A stretch of 20,083 bases of DNA from Euryarchaeota archaeon UBA28. Its GTDB lineage: Archaea; Thermoplasmatota; Poseidoniia; Poseidoniales; Thalassarchaeaceae. Location: contig DANW01000025.1 in assembly GCA_002501605.1 (NCBI GenBank), forward strand, positions 1,955-22,037, written 5' to 3'. Of the stretch, positions 7,357-13,893 are shown piece by piece (the stretch's first letter is position 1; the number at the start of each line of letters is the position of its first letter). The position numbers and the translations under genes are program-made. A model generated the notes under the pieces. It saw nothing but the letters and a program-made list of their open reading frames with translations. It was not told the DNA's origin and did no database searches.

Positions 7357-7755
7357 CTATACGATCTGCTTTGCGGTAGCAGCGATTCTGGGCCACCTTT
7401 CTGCGGCTTCCCTGCTTACCGGGCCCTTGATGTCTGAACCCTGAACCTCTCCACGGTCATTAGTAATGACACATGCATTATCCTCGAATTGGACCCACGT
7501 GCCATCCACTCTTCTAAATGGTCTGGATTGTCTGATAACAACAGCATTGTACATTTGCCTACGAGTTTCGGGAGTTCCCCTCTTCACAGTGACCTTTGTC
7601 ATATCGCCAACGCCTGCGGCAGGATATCTCCTAGCAACACCTCCTTTGTTTAGTACGGTGATTAACTGCACCACTTTCGCGCCAGTGTTGTCCGCGCAGT
7701 CTAGCTTCGCTTGGGATGGAAGGGCCTTAGTGACTCTGCCTGGTATGCCCTTCAT
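7357..7755 (-). CDS. rpl14: Large subunit ribosomal protein uL14
   Basis: uL14 (132 residues) sits at the subunit interface near the factor-binding region. LDCADNTGAKVVQLITV, GVGDMTKVTVKRGTPE and AVVIRQSRPFRR are family signatures. An upstream extension of the frame to 7812 is only a shadow of uS17. The ATG at 7755 overlaps the uS17 stop (ATGA) and has GGAGGCAGAGG upstream, formed by the uS17 Glu-rich end, so 7755 is the start. Confidence 0.97.
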   Translation of the reverse strand: MKGIPGRVTKALPSQAKLDCADNTGAKVVQLITVLNKGGVARRYPAAGVGDMTKVTVKRGTPETRRQMYNAVVIRQSRPFRRVDGTWVQFEDNACVITNDRGEVQGSDIKGPVSREAAERWPRIAATAKQIV

Positions 7756-8093
7756 TCCTCTGCCTCCTTCTCGATTACACAGAAATTCACAGTTTTGGAT
7801 AGCGGTCTGCATTCCATGATTCTGACCCTATCTCCTACTTCGACTCCGCCGATGCACGATGGAAGATGAGCTGAATATCTTCGAGTTCTCTTCTCGTATC
7901 TCTCGTACTTCTTCATGTACCTCGTAATCTCCCTCTCCACAACGATTGAGCCGGACATTCCAGTAGTGGATACCTGACCTTCGATTATCTGGCCTCTGAG
8001 CCTTAGGCTACCATAGAAAGGACAGTTGGCGTCACCATCCCAATCTCCAGTTGGTGCTGCTACATCGACTCCAATATCTCTGATTTCAGCCAT
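7752..8093 (-). CDS. rps17: Small subunit ribosomal protein uS17
   Basis: uS17 (113 residues, archaeal/eukaryotic S11-like long form) binds 16S rRNA. The N-terminal CPFYGSLRLRGQIIEGQV, the KYERYEKRTRRYSAHLPSC segment and the VGDRVRIMECRPLSKTVNF OB-fold end are diagnostic. The ATG at 8093 lies one base after the Rpp29 stop with AGGAGGT upstream; a longer in-frame start at 8147 would sit inside Rpp29 and is rejected. Confidence 0.97.
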   Translation of the reverse strand: MAEIRDIGVDVAAPTGDWDGDANCPFYGSLRLRGQIIEGQVSTTGMSGSIVVEREITRYMKKYERYEKRTRRYSAHLPSCIGGVEVGDRVRIMECRPLSKTVNFCVIEKEAEE

Positions 8094-8094
8094 C

Positions 8095-8346
8095 TTAGTA
8101 CCTCCTACCGATTCTTTCCTCTGCTCTCTGGGTGACTCGGGAGCCAATTATTGGATCTCCTGAATCTATGGTAAACGTGATTACGTCCTTTGCTAGAGAA
8201 ATCTCACGTGATTCTGTGCGAACAACAATTGTCCTCTTTGTTTCATTGACGACGGTGCCTGAGACGCCAACCAATGAAGGGTCATTTGAGTCGAGCACGG
8301 TAAGGTTGTGAGAAATCCATGGCAAATTCATCATACCGGACATCAT
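8095..8346 (-). CDS. rnp1: RNase P protein component 1 (Rpp29/Pop4 family)
   Basis: An 83-residue archaeal Rpp29, which pairs with Rpp21 to help the RNase P RNA cleave the 5' leader of pre-tRNA. The Sm-like strand pattern (SLVGVSGTVVNETKRTIVVRTES, then ITFTIDSGDPIIGSRVTQRAEERIGRR) matches the family, and its place between aIF1 and uS17 is the conserved archaeal location. Two adjacent ATGs (8346 and 8343) are possible after GGAGGT. The first overlaps the aIF1 stop as ATGA. An apparent extension of the frame to 8631 runs out of frame through the aIF1 gene and is not coding. Confidence 0.93.
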   Translation of the reverse strand: MMSGMMNLPWISHNLTVLDSNDPSLVGVSGTVVNETKRTIVVRTESREISLAKDVITFTIDSGDPIIGSRVTQRAEERIGRRY

Positions 8347-8642
8347 CTTACCTCCACCTTGTATCCATTCTGTTCCAGAACCTTTGCTACCTTCTTCTTG
8401 TGATCTCCTTGAAGCTCTATTATACGTCCCTTCACCGTGCCTCCACTTGCGCAAGCCCCCTTCAGGATCTTCGCAAGCTGGCCCAAATCTATAGCCGAGT
8501 CCTCTATTCCCTCCACAGTGGTCACCATTTTCCCATAGCGTCTGCGAACTACGGATATTACCGCTTTCTGTTGCTCCTTGGCAATTTCCTGGCAGATGCA
8601 AACTTCTTGTGGCAGACCACATGTATTGCATATCCCAGATAT
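8343..8642 (-). CDS. sui1: Translation initiation factor aIF1 (SUI1 family), apparent AUA start
   Basis: aIF1 (99 residues) binds the small subunit P-site region and enforces correct start-codon choice. The N-terminal zinc ribbon (CNTCGLPQEVCIC; Cys 5, 8, 15, 17) and the SUI1 domain (VVRRRYGKMVTTVEG, then GGTVKGRIIELQGDHKKKVAKVL) are complete and align with archaeal aIF1 from the first residue. No ATG, GTG or TTG exists in this frame between the uL29 stop (TAG, 8645-8643) and Met39. The codon where the family's Met belongs is ATA (8642-8640), immediately after that stop. The sequence GGGGGGTGA ends four bases upstream. AUA initiation is inferred; the alternatives are a sequence error, stop-codon readthrough from uL29, or an inner start that would destroy the zinc ribbon. 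Confidence 0.9.
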   Translation of the reverse strand: MSGICNTCGLPQEVCICQEIAKEQQKAVISVVRRRYGKMVTTVEGIEDSAIDLGQLAKILKGACASGGTVKGRIIELQGDHKKKVAKVLEQNGYKVEVR

Positions 8643-8852
8643 CTACTCACCCCCCTTGGAGTTTTGATTGATCTTTGTCAGGATTCTCGCGATACTCCTG
8701 CGAGTTTGCTTGTATGACCCAGAGTTTGATGAGGATCCGCCTAGAGCTTGCTGTGCGCGGAGTTGCAATAGCTCGTCCTTTAGGTCATCCAGGGTCCTGT
8801 GAAGTTGCTCGGAGCTCATGGTCTCAATATCCCTTGGGCTGATATGTGACAT
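8643..8852 (-). CDS. rpl29: Large subunit ribosomal protein uL29
   Basis: uL29 (69 residues) is a small helical hairpin protein near the exit tunnel. ETMSSEQLHRTLDDLKDELLQLRAQQALGG and YKQTRRSIARILTKINQ are the two family helices. The ATG at 8852 directly follows the uS3 stop with no spacer, using GGAGGAAG from the uS3 Glu codons as ribosome-binding site. Its TAG stop is in frame with and immediately ahead of the aIF1 coding sequence. Confidence 0.97.
   Translation of the reverse strand: MSHISPRDIETMSSEQLHRTLDDLKDELLQLRAQQALGGSSSNSGSYKQTRRSIARILTKINQNSKGGE
8647..8655 (-). promoter_or_regulatory. Shine-Dalgarno site of the AUA-started aIF1 gene
   Basis: The minus strand reads GGGGGGTGA at 8655-8647, inside the last codons of uL29. 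It matches the archaeal ribosome-binding consensus AGGAGGTGA with one G in place of A (a possible G-U pair). Only GTAG separates it from the ATA at 8642. Other genes here use GGTGA four to five bases ahead of ATG (uS8, uL23, uL2), so the spacing supports initiation at this ATA. Confidence 0.7.
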
Positions 8853-9620
8853 TCACTCTTCCTCCTGTTTAGAGTCGGATTCGATCTCAGCCATCTTTTC
8901 CAGGGCCGAGTCGATTACTTCCTCGGCATCGGGTGCTGTTTCCTCGGCAATTTCTGATGGTTGATCATCTTCCGGAATGATGTAGGCAACTTCCTCTAAG
9001 GGAGGAAGTCCAACTTCATGTCTATCCATGATTGTTACTTCGTGTGGAAGCTTTACTCCGGGCCTCATTATTCTGACCGAGCACCCGACTGTACCGAGTT
9101 TCTTTACGGCCACGGAGTACCCCACGTCCATGAACTCAAGAGCGGTTTCGCCACAGAACTTAATGTGGCCCTGCTGGAACTTTTCGACTCTGTGCCTGGC
9201 ACCGGTAATCTTACCGCTCAGAGTGACCAAGCAACCCCTAGCTCCTGCATCCATGATACTTTGTGCTGTGCTATGACCGGCTCTGCGGAAAAACCAGCCC
9301 CTCTCAAGGGAGCTTGCCATCCTACTCGCCATAACCTGCGCGTTGAGACGAGGTTCCGAAATTTCCTCAACTTCAAGCTTGGGATCTTGGAGTTTGAAGT
9401 CGTCCCTCAATCTTGTCTCCAGCTCACGTATGACTTTTCCTTTCCTTCCGATAACTCGCCCTACTTGCTCGGCCTGTAGTGTGACCTTTGTTCCCTCAGG
9501 AGTTCTCTGAAACTGAAGGCCTCCGAAACCTGCTCTCTCTGTCTCTCTGAGTAGATATTCTCTGACTAGTTGCCTCTCTACATTCCTGTGAATGAAAGTT
9601 CTAACTGTATTCTGTGACAT
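8853..9620 (-). CDS. rps3: Small subunit ribosomal protein uS3 with acidic tail
   Basis: uS3 (255 residues) lines the mRNA entry channel. The N-terminal type II KH domain carries VGRVIGRKGKVIRELE (GRKG loop at 58-61), and the C-terminal S3 domain includes RRAGHSTAQSIMDAGARGCLV and GYSVAVKKLGTVGCSVRIM. Residues ~206-255 form a Glu/Asp-rich tail beyond the folded core. Its ATG overlaps the uL22 stop by one base (TGATG), and uL29 begins right after its stop. Confidence 0.97.
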   Translation of the reverse strand: MSQNTVRTFIHRNVERQLVREYLLRETERAGFGGLQFQRTPEGTKVTLQAEQVGRVIGRKGKVIRELETRLRDDFKLQDPKLEVEEISEPRLNAQVMASRMASSLERGWFFRRAGHSTAQSIMDAGARGCLVTLSGKITGARHRVEKFQQGHIKFCGETALEFMDVGYSVAVKKLGTVGCSVRIMRPGVKLPHEVTIMDRHEVGLPPLEEVAYIIPEDDQPSEIAEETAPDAEEVIDSALEKMAEIESDSKQEEE

Positions 9621-10144
9621 CAGAAATCATCCTCCTCGTCCTCATCCCCGAAGTACTCGAGGAAAATTTCCAGATTTACTTGGTAGTGATTCTTGGGGGT
9701 TGCTCGGCCTTGGGCCCTTGGCCTCCAATGCCTAGCTATCTGTCCCCTGTGAGCAGCTAGATGTGTGATTGTCATGTCCTCCGGATCAATGGTATCGAAT
9801 CTTTGCCTTGCATTTTCCATGGCACTGTTGATTAGCTTGATGAACTCCCTTGAGGCCTTATTTGGGTACTTTCCTGGTCCCATTTTTCCTTTCCTATGGC
9901 CAGCCATGGTGTTCCCACCCCTTCCTCTTCGGGACCTTCTGACATACGGAACTGCTCTCTTTTTGTCAATTACATCCTCTAGATAAGATATGGCAGAGGC
10001 CGCATTCATCCCACGGAGAGCTTTGGCTATGTGATAGCAGTGTTTGTGATGGACATCGATATTCACAGCCCTTGCTGTAACTAGATTGGAGCCCTCGAGG
10101 AGCTGGGTGTATCCGCTCTGCGAGTTACCTGTTCTCCTACTCAT
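9620..10144 (-). CDS. rpl22: Large subunit ribosomal protein uL22
   Basis: uL22 (174 residues) forms part of the nascent-peptide exit tunnel. The helix HCYHIAKALRGMNAASAISYLEDVI and the long hairpin region ending HLAAHRGQIARHWRPRAQGRATPKN, whose beta-hairpin tip reaches into the tunnel, are conserved. The C-terminal DEDEEDD tail is acidic, and its codons supply the GAGGAGG ribosome-binding site for uS3. The ATG at 10144 has AGGTGA five bases upstream and lies eight bases after uS19. Confidence 0.97.
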   Translation of the reverse strand: MSRRTGNSQSGYTQLLEGSNLVTARAVNIDVHHKHCYHIAKALRGMNAASAISYLEDVIDKKRAVPYVRRSRRGRGGNTMAGHRKGKMGPGKYPNKASREFIKLINSAMENARQRFDTIDPEDMTITHLAAHRGQIARHWRPRAQGRATPKNHYQVNLEIFLEYFGDEDEEDDF

Positions 10145-10152
10145 AATTTCAC

Positions 10153-10662
10153 CTACTTCAATGCCACATGGGTCGAGGATCTGGTTGCTCCCACTCCAGG
10201 ACCAGTATGGGTTACCGACTTTCTGGTAATTGCGAACTCGCCCAGAGAGTGCCCTATCATCTCCGGGACAACCTCTACGTTGACAAACTCTCTTCCATTG
10301 TGAACTCCGATTGTCTTTCCTACCATTTCTGGAAGTACGTACAGTCCTCTGCAGTGTGTCTTGATAACCCTGTTCCCATCAGTGGAACGAATCTTCTCAA
10401 GGAGCTTTTCGGATTCCGGGTTCAAACCCTCGTACATTCTAACTATTGATCTCTTGGCGCGAGAGGGCATCAATGATGCGATGCTGATGGCCTCAAAGTC
10501 GTCCTCTGGTGGCATAAGTGGCATCTCGAGAAGCTGATCGAGGGTGTATCCCCTCCAGAGGAACTCTTTCTTCCTTCTCTCACTAATCTTCGATCTCCTC
10601 TTCCTAGCCTGCCTTCTGGCAAGCTTAGGGGACCTGAACGCCTTCTTTGAACGACGTGCCAA
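10153..10662 (-). CDS. rps19: Small subunit ribosomal protein uS19 with basic N-terminal extension
   Basis: uS19 (169 residues) is a small-subunit head protein. The core starts near residue 32 (KKEFLWRGYTLDQLLEMPL) and contains GLYVLPEMVGKTIGVHNGREFVNVEV followed by the archaeal MIGHSLGEFAITRKSVTHTGPGVGATRSS end. About 30 highly basic residues precede the core. The frame begins at TTG (10662-10660), two bases after the uL2 stop, with AGGAGGT eight bases upstream; no ATG is available, so UUG is the likely start. Confidence 0.95.
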   Translation of the reverse strand: MARRSKKAFRSPKLARRQARKRRSKISERRKKEFLWRGYTLDQLLEMPLMPPEDDFEAISIASLMPSRAKRSIVRMYEGLNPESEKLLEKIRSTDGNRVIKTHCRGLYVLPEMVGKTIGVHNGREFVNVEVVPEMIGHSLGEFAITRKSVTHTGPGVGATRSSTHVALK

Positions 10663-10663
10663 A

Positions 10664-11389
10664 CTACTCGACCTCCTGTTGCCTTACCCTTCCACGACCG
10701 GTTCTGCGTGGGGCGATGTTCCCGACCTTCTTTCCGGGAGGGGTGTTTCTACTAACGGAGTTTGGTCCATGGACAGCCTGATGGTTTCCTCCACCGTGCG
10801 GGTGATCAACCGGGTTCATAGCTACTCCAGATACAGTCGGGTAGAGCTTTCCTCTGGCCTTGGCCCTGTAATGCGCTGCACCGGCCTTCATCAGGGGCTT
10901 CTCAGTCCTGCCATGACCTCCCAGAACGCCTATGGTAGCTCTGCAAGTAGCCAATAGCTCCTTGATTCTGCCACTTGGTAGCCTGACTCTTACTTTGTCT
11001 CCAACTCTACTTTCTACAGTAGCTGAATTTCCTCCAGACCTAGCGAATTTTCCGCCATCCCCTGGCCTTGACTCCACATTCGATACAGGAGTACCCTCTG
11101 GAATACTTCCAAGAATTGTGACATTGCCGGGCCTGAGGTCGACATTTTCTCCGAATGATACTGGCTGCCCTATGGAAATTCCCTCAGGAGCGGCCATGTG
11201 CCCCTCTGTGCCATCCTCAAACTTAATTTTCGCCAGGGGAGCGGTATGTGCCGGGCTGTGAACCAAGCCTACCACCTGCCCAATTTCATCTTTGACTCTC
11301 GGTAGATTATTAGCCGCTGGGAACCTGTGACTAGATACCCTATTCTTAGGGCTGGAGCCCCTTCGTTGTGAACGTGTTCTCTTACCCAT
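10664..11389 (-). CDS. rpl2: Large subunit ribosomal protein uL2
   Basis: uL2 (241 residues) supports the peptidyl transferase centre and subunit joining. The RNA-binding domain and the highly conserved C-terminal VAMNPVDHPHGGG (residues 189-201), with the His implicated in activity, are intact. The ATG at 11389 has GAGGTGA five bases upstream, just after the uL23 stop. The two genes are 12 bases apart. Confidence 0.98.
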   Translation of the reverse strand: MGKRTRSQRRGSSPKNRVSSHRFPAANNLPRVKDEIGQVVGLVHSPAHTAPLAKIKFEDGTEGHMAAPEGISIGQPVSFGENVDLRPGNVTILGSIPEGTPVSNVESRPGDGGKFARSGGNSATVESRVGDKVRVRLPSGRIKELLATCRATIGVLGGHGRTEKPLMKAGAAHYRAKARGKLYPTVSGVAMNPVDHPHGGGNHQAVHGPNSVSRNTPPGKKVGNIAPRRTGRGRVRQQEVE

Positions 11390-11401
11390 AATTTCACCTC
11401 A

Positions 11402-11692
11402 TCAGAAAGCACCAAGCTTGAGTGCCGCCTCCTCTGCATCATATCCCTCGGCAAGTCGTACGGAAGCATGCTTGCCGGTGATGGTAATCCTAGTGTTCAC
11501 CTTAGCTACCTTGACTTCGAACAATTCCTCTACGGCCCTCTTTATTTGCGCCTTCGTTGCATCCCTGTGGACAATGAATTCTATTCTATTGTTGTTCTGG
11601 AGGAATCCTATGTCCGGATCTGATACTCTTCTTGCCTCCAGAGTTTTCTCAGTAATCCATGGCATAAGTATAATGTCGAATGGATCACTCAT
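11402..11692 (-). CDS. rpl23: Large subunit ribosomal protein uL23
   Basis: uL23 (96 residues) lies at the tunnel exit, where it docks SRP and the Sec translocon. IILMPWITEKTLEA and the second half (RIEFIVHRDATKAQIKRAVEELFEVKVAKVNTRIT) are diagnostic. The ATG at 11692 is four bases after the uL4 stop, which is embedded in the ribosome-binding sequence GAGGTGA. Confidence 0.97.
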   Translation of the reverse strand: MSDPFDIILMPWITEKTLEARRVSDPDIGFLQNNNRIEFIVHRDATKAQIKRAVEELFEVKVAKVNTRITITGKHASVRLAEGYDAEEAALKLGAF

Positions 11693-11696
11693 GTTT

Positions 11697-12575
11697 TCAC
11701 CTCATTGCCTCAATTGCTGATTTCGTCCAAACAGTTAGTCTGCCCGGATCTCCCCCGGGTGCAAGGTCCTCTGCGCACAGATCTTTGGCAATAACGACAT
11801 CTACCCCCGGTACGTTGGAGGCCGCCTTGTGGAGCCCTTCCTTGCTTGATACTACAAGAAGAATCGACTTAGGAGTCCTTGTTTTTCTACCCCTCATTGT
11901 TCCTTTTCCTGCACGGATGGATTTTCCATTCTTGGCTCTAACAAGGTCTTCTCCGAGTCCAATGCCTTCCATGATTGCGACGAACTTCCTCGTTGAATAT
12001 TGAAGAGGCAATGATTCGATATCATATTTCTCGTCGGATCCGCCCCTGGACTCGACATAGTTGTCAATAACTATCGGGAAGTTCGTACCTTCGGTGAATT
12101 TATGGCCTCTTGCGGAAACCATTGTTGGATCGGCCGTAGCCGCAATAGCAGAGTCTCTGGCAGCCGCTCTCTGCTTGGAGTTGAGCTTCTGGGACCAGTC
12201 CTTGTCTACCTTCGGCCCGTGTGCGCGTCGGCCACCTCGAGTGTGAGGGTTTTGTGCACCTGTCCTCTGGCCAGTCTTCCTCATGATTCTGGCTACTCCT
12301 CTTCCCTTGCCCCACCACTCTACCGAGTGTTTCATTCCGGGTTGAGGTGCCTTCTTGCCGTTGTGCTCTCTGTGGCCATAAGGCTGACGACGGTTCGCTC
12401 TGGATGAATGGACCGCTGAGCGGATTAGATCCGTCCTGACCTCAGTAGAGAATGAATCAGGAAGTGTGATGGCCTTTCCTTGCTTAGCCTCGACGCTGAA
12501 AGATTCGGCCAATAGCCCAGCATCAAGCTCTTCTTGTTCAACGGAATTAACCAAGTTGTATGCCTTGACCTTCAA
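11697..12575 (-). CDS. rpl4: Large subunit ribosomal protein uL4
   Basis: uL4 (292 residues) reaches into the exit tunnel; in some bacteria it also represses its own operon. The conserved loop region (GKGRGVARIMRKTGQRTGAQ, NPHTRGGRRAHGPK) and SALA-type helices of the archaeal/eukaryotic form are present. The frame starts at TTG (12575-12573), two bases after the uL3 stop, preceded by AGGGGGT seven bases upstream, giving the usual MKVK N-terminus. UUG is therefore the likely start codon. Confidence 0.97.
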   Translation of the reverse strand: MKVKAYNLVNSVEQEELDAGLLAESFSVEAKQGKAITLPDSFSTEVRTDLIRSAVHSSRANRRQPYGHREHNGKKAPQPGMKHSVEWWGKGRGVARIMRKTGQRTGAQNPHTRGGRRAHGPKVDKDWSQKLNSKQRAAARDSAIAATADPTMVSARGHKFTEGTNFPIVIDNYVESRGGSDEKYDIESLPLQYSTRKFVAIMEGIGLGEDLVRAKNGKSIRAGKGTMRGRKTRTPKSILLVVSSKEGLHKAASNVPGVDVVIAKDLCAEDLAPGGDPGRLTVWTKSAIEAMR

Positions 12576-12577
12576 CT

Positions 12578-13654
12578 CTATACCCCCTGCTTACTTGATG
12601 TACTAACGTAGGTTAAAACGATCTCCGGCTTCTCTGCGCGAGGCCTTATTGGGTCACGGAATCTTAGCATTCTCTTTGACGGCCCTGGAAGGCTCCCCTG
12701 GAACAGAATGTAAGGATTGTTTACCTCTCCATAGTTCAAGAATCCGCCGGCTGGAGTTATTTCAGATTCTCCTGGATTTGAGATTCTCAAAATTCTCTTG
12801 TTGAGTTCTGTCCTTTGGTGATATCCCATCTGACCGGCCTGAGGAACAGTCTTCCTTACGTATCCCGTTCCGAAGTCCCCCAAGTTACCTGCCTGCCTTC
12901 TTCTCTTACTGTTTTTGTGACTGAGAATCTTAACTCCCCATCTCTTAACAGCGCCCTGCCAGCCTTTGCCCTTTGTGACTCCGACTACGTCGACATCTTG
13001 ACCTGCCTGCCAAACGTCAGAAACGTCGATTTCTCCACCGAGTCTCTCCGATGCCCATTCGAGCTTTGCGATATTGTCATTGCCCGTCAATCCTACCTCC
13101 ATGATTTCTGGAGTTTTGCCAGGTATGCTCTTTACCATTGATGGCTGAGTAGAGACGATAAGCCTGACCTCACAGAGTTCCTCTTCCTTTAGAGACTCAA
13201 GGGCCCCTTCAGCGGAGCCTGCCCTGTTAGGTATTCTGCCACCTCTCTTGGCAGGCTTCCTACCTTGTTCAGCGTCTCTCTCCCCCCTAGTCTGATTTGC
13301 TAGCCTAGGCATCAATCCATCTGGGCTTGCCTCTGACAAATCGGCCCATACCTCGCCGGCAGTTTGCATACCATACGGTGTCATCCTATATCCTCTGACC
13401 GCTAATACCTTCATGGGAGGAGCCTCGACAACAGTAACAGCCTTCCTGATCTCTTGGCCTGCTGACGTTGAGTTTGGATTGGTGTCCCTCATTAGTACGT
13501 GCGTCATTCCTGCTTTCCAGCCGGCGAATCCTAGTACCCTAACATCAGAGTCGATGTTTTCTGGCCATGCTTGGATTCTTCCAAATTTCCTGAGTGCCCT
13601 CTTACGAGGGCTAAAGCCCATGCTACCTCGGCGGGGTCTACTCTTATCGGCCAT
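12578..13654 (-). CDS. rpl3: Large subunit ribosomal protein uL3
   Basis: uL3 (358 residues), first gene of the cluster, initiates large-subunit assembly and approaches the peptidyl transferase centre. Landmarks are SMGFSPRKRA near the start, LGFAGWKAGMTHVL, the VTKGKGWQGAVKRWGVK loop and KTVPQAGQMGYHQRTELNKRIL. The ATG at 13654 has a strong AAGGAGG site six bases upstream. The long leader contains the inverted repeats listed at 13676-13708 and 13724-13809, which could control the whole operon. Confidence 0.97.
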   Translation of the reverse strand: MADKSRPRRGSMGFSPRKRALRKFGRIQAWPENIDSDVRVLGFAGWKAGMTHVLMRDTNPNSTSAGQEIRKAVTVVEAPPMKVLAVRGYRMTPYGMQTAGEVWADLSEASPDGLMPRLANQTRGERDAEQGRKPAKRGGRIPNRAGSAEGALESLKEEELCEVRLIVSTQPSMVKSIPGKTPEIMEVGLTGNDNIAKLEWASERLGGEIDVSDVWQAGQDVDVVGVTKGKGWQGAVKRWGVKILSHKNSKRRRQAGNLGDFGTGYVRKTVPQAGQMGYHQRTELNKRILRISNPGESEITPAGGFLNYGEVNNPYILFQGSLPGPSKRMLRFRDPIRPRAEKPEIVLTYVSTSSKQGV

Positions 13655-13675
13655 TCAAGTCCTCCTTGCATTTTA

Positions 13676-13708
13676 CCGAAAAAATAGCCGTAAACGGCCT
13701 TTTTCCGG
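13676..13708. repeat. Imperfect palindrome with A/T tracts in the uL3 leader or promoter
   Basis: A core GCCGT-AA-ACGGC (13687-13698) is flanked by an A tract (13679-13684) and a T tract (13700-13704), then by CCG and CGG, so most of this 33-base block can pair with itself. On the minus strand it reads as a hairpin followed by TATTTTTT, 22 bases ahead of the uL3 start. It could act as a terminator-like attenuator, an operator or a promoter element. Confidence 0.45.
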
Positions 13709-13723
13709 GCTAACCACGTCATG

Positions 13724-13809
13724 GAGATACCGTGACACCAGGCCAGCTTTCCGAGTGGTCGGCTGGATTTGAGGATGCTTTTGCAGTGCCTTCAGGTGTC
13801 TGGTATCTC
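13724..13809. repeat. Long nested inverted repeat able to form a three-way junction
   Basis: The outer arms GAGATACC-gt-GACACC (13724-13739) and GGTGTC-t-GGTATCTC (13795-13809) pair over 14 base pairs with one small bulge. Inside are two smaller hairpins: CCAG (13743-13746) with CTGG (13763-13766) plus CCG/CGG, and one centred on TGC-TTTT-GCA (about 13770-13793). The block lies between the divergent uL3 operon and the helicase gene. It may be a structured leader of the ribosomal operon or a small RNA. No coding sequence or tRNA was found here. Confidence 0.5.
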
Positions 13810-13841
13810 ACGTAGTGAGCGAGCTTCCGACAAACATACCC

Positions 13842-13847
13842 TATATG
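13842..13847. promoter_or_regulatory. Possible TATA element in the divergent intergenic region
   Basis: TATATG, read as CATATA on the other strand, is the best TATA-like hexamer in the region. Used toward the ribosomal operon, initiation about 25 bases away would fall near 13818, just ahead of the structured repeat. Used toward the helicase it would give a leader of about 20 bases. Direction cannot be decided by eye. Confidence 0.25.
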
Positions 13848-13893
13848 AACGAATCGGGAAGCTAGATTCTTGAGTATTATTCGATAGATAGCA

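Noticed and set aside
8095..8631. A 178-residue open frame that would place a long N-terminal domain on Rpp29
   Set aside because: Its first half overlaps aIF1 out of frame and has no family resemblance; only the last 83 residues are Rpp29, with a good ribosome-binding site at 8346.
8343..8852. uL29-aIF1 fusion by readthrough of the in-frame TAG
   Set aside because: Both proteins have complete family-typical ends, a strong Shine-Dalgarno sequence sits between them, and no other sign of TAG recoding is seen (TAG ends several other genes here, such as uL3 and uL2).
13724..13809. tRNA or 5S rRNA gene in the structured intergenic block
   Set aside because: There is no T-loop consensus (TTCRAAT), no plausible anticodon arm on either strand, and the length and junction sequence do not fit 5S rRNA.
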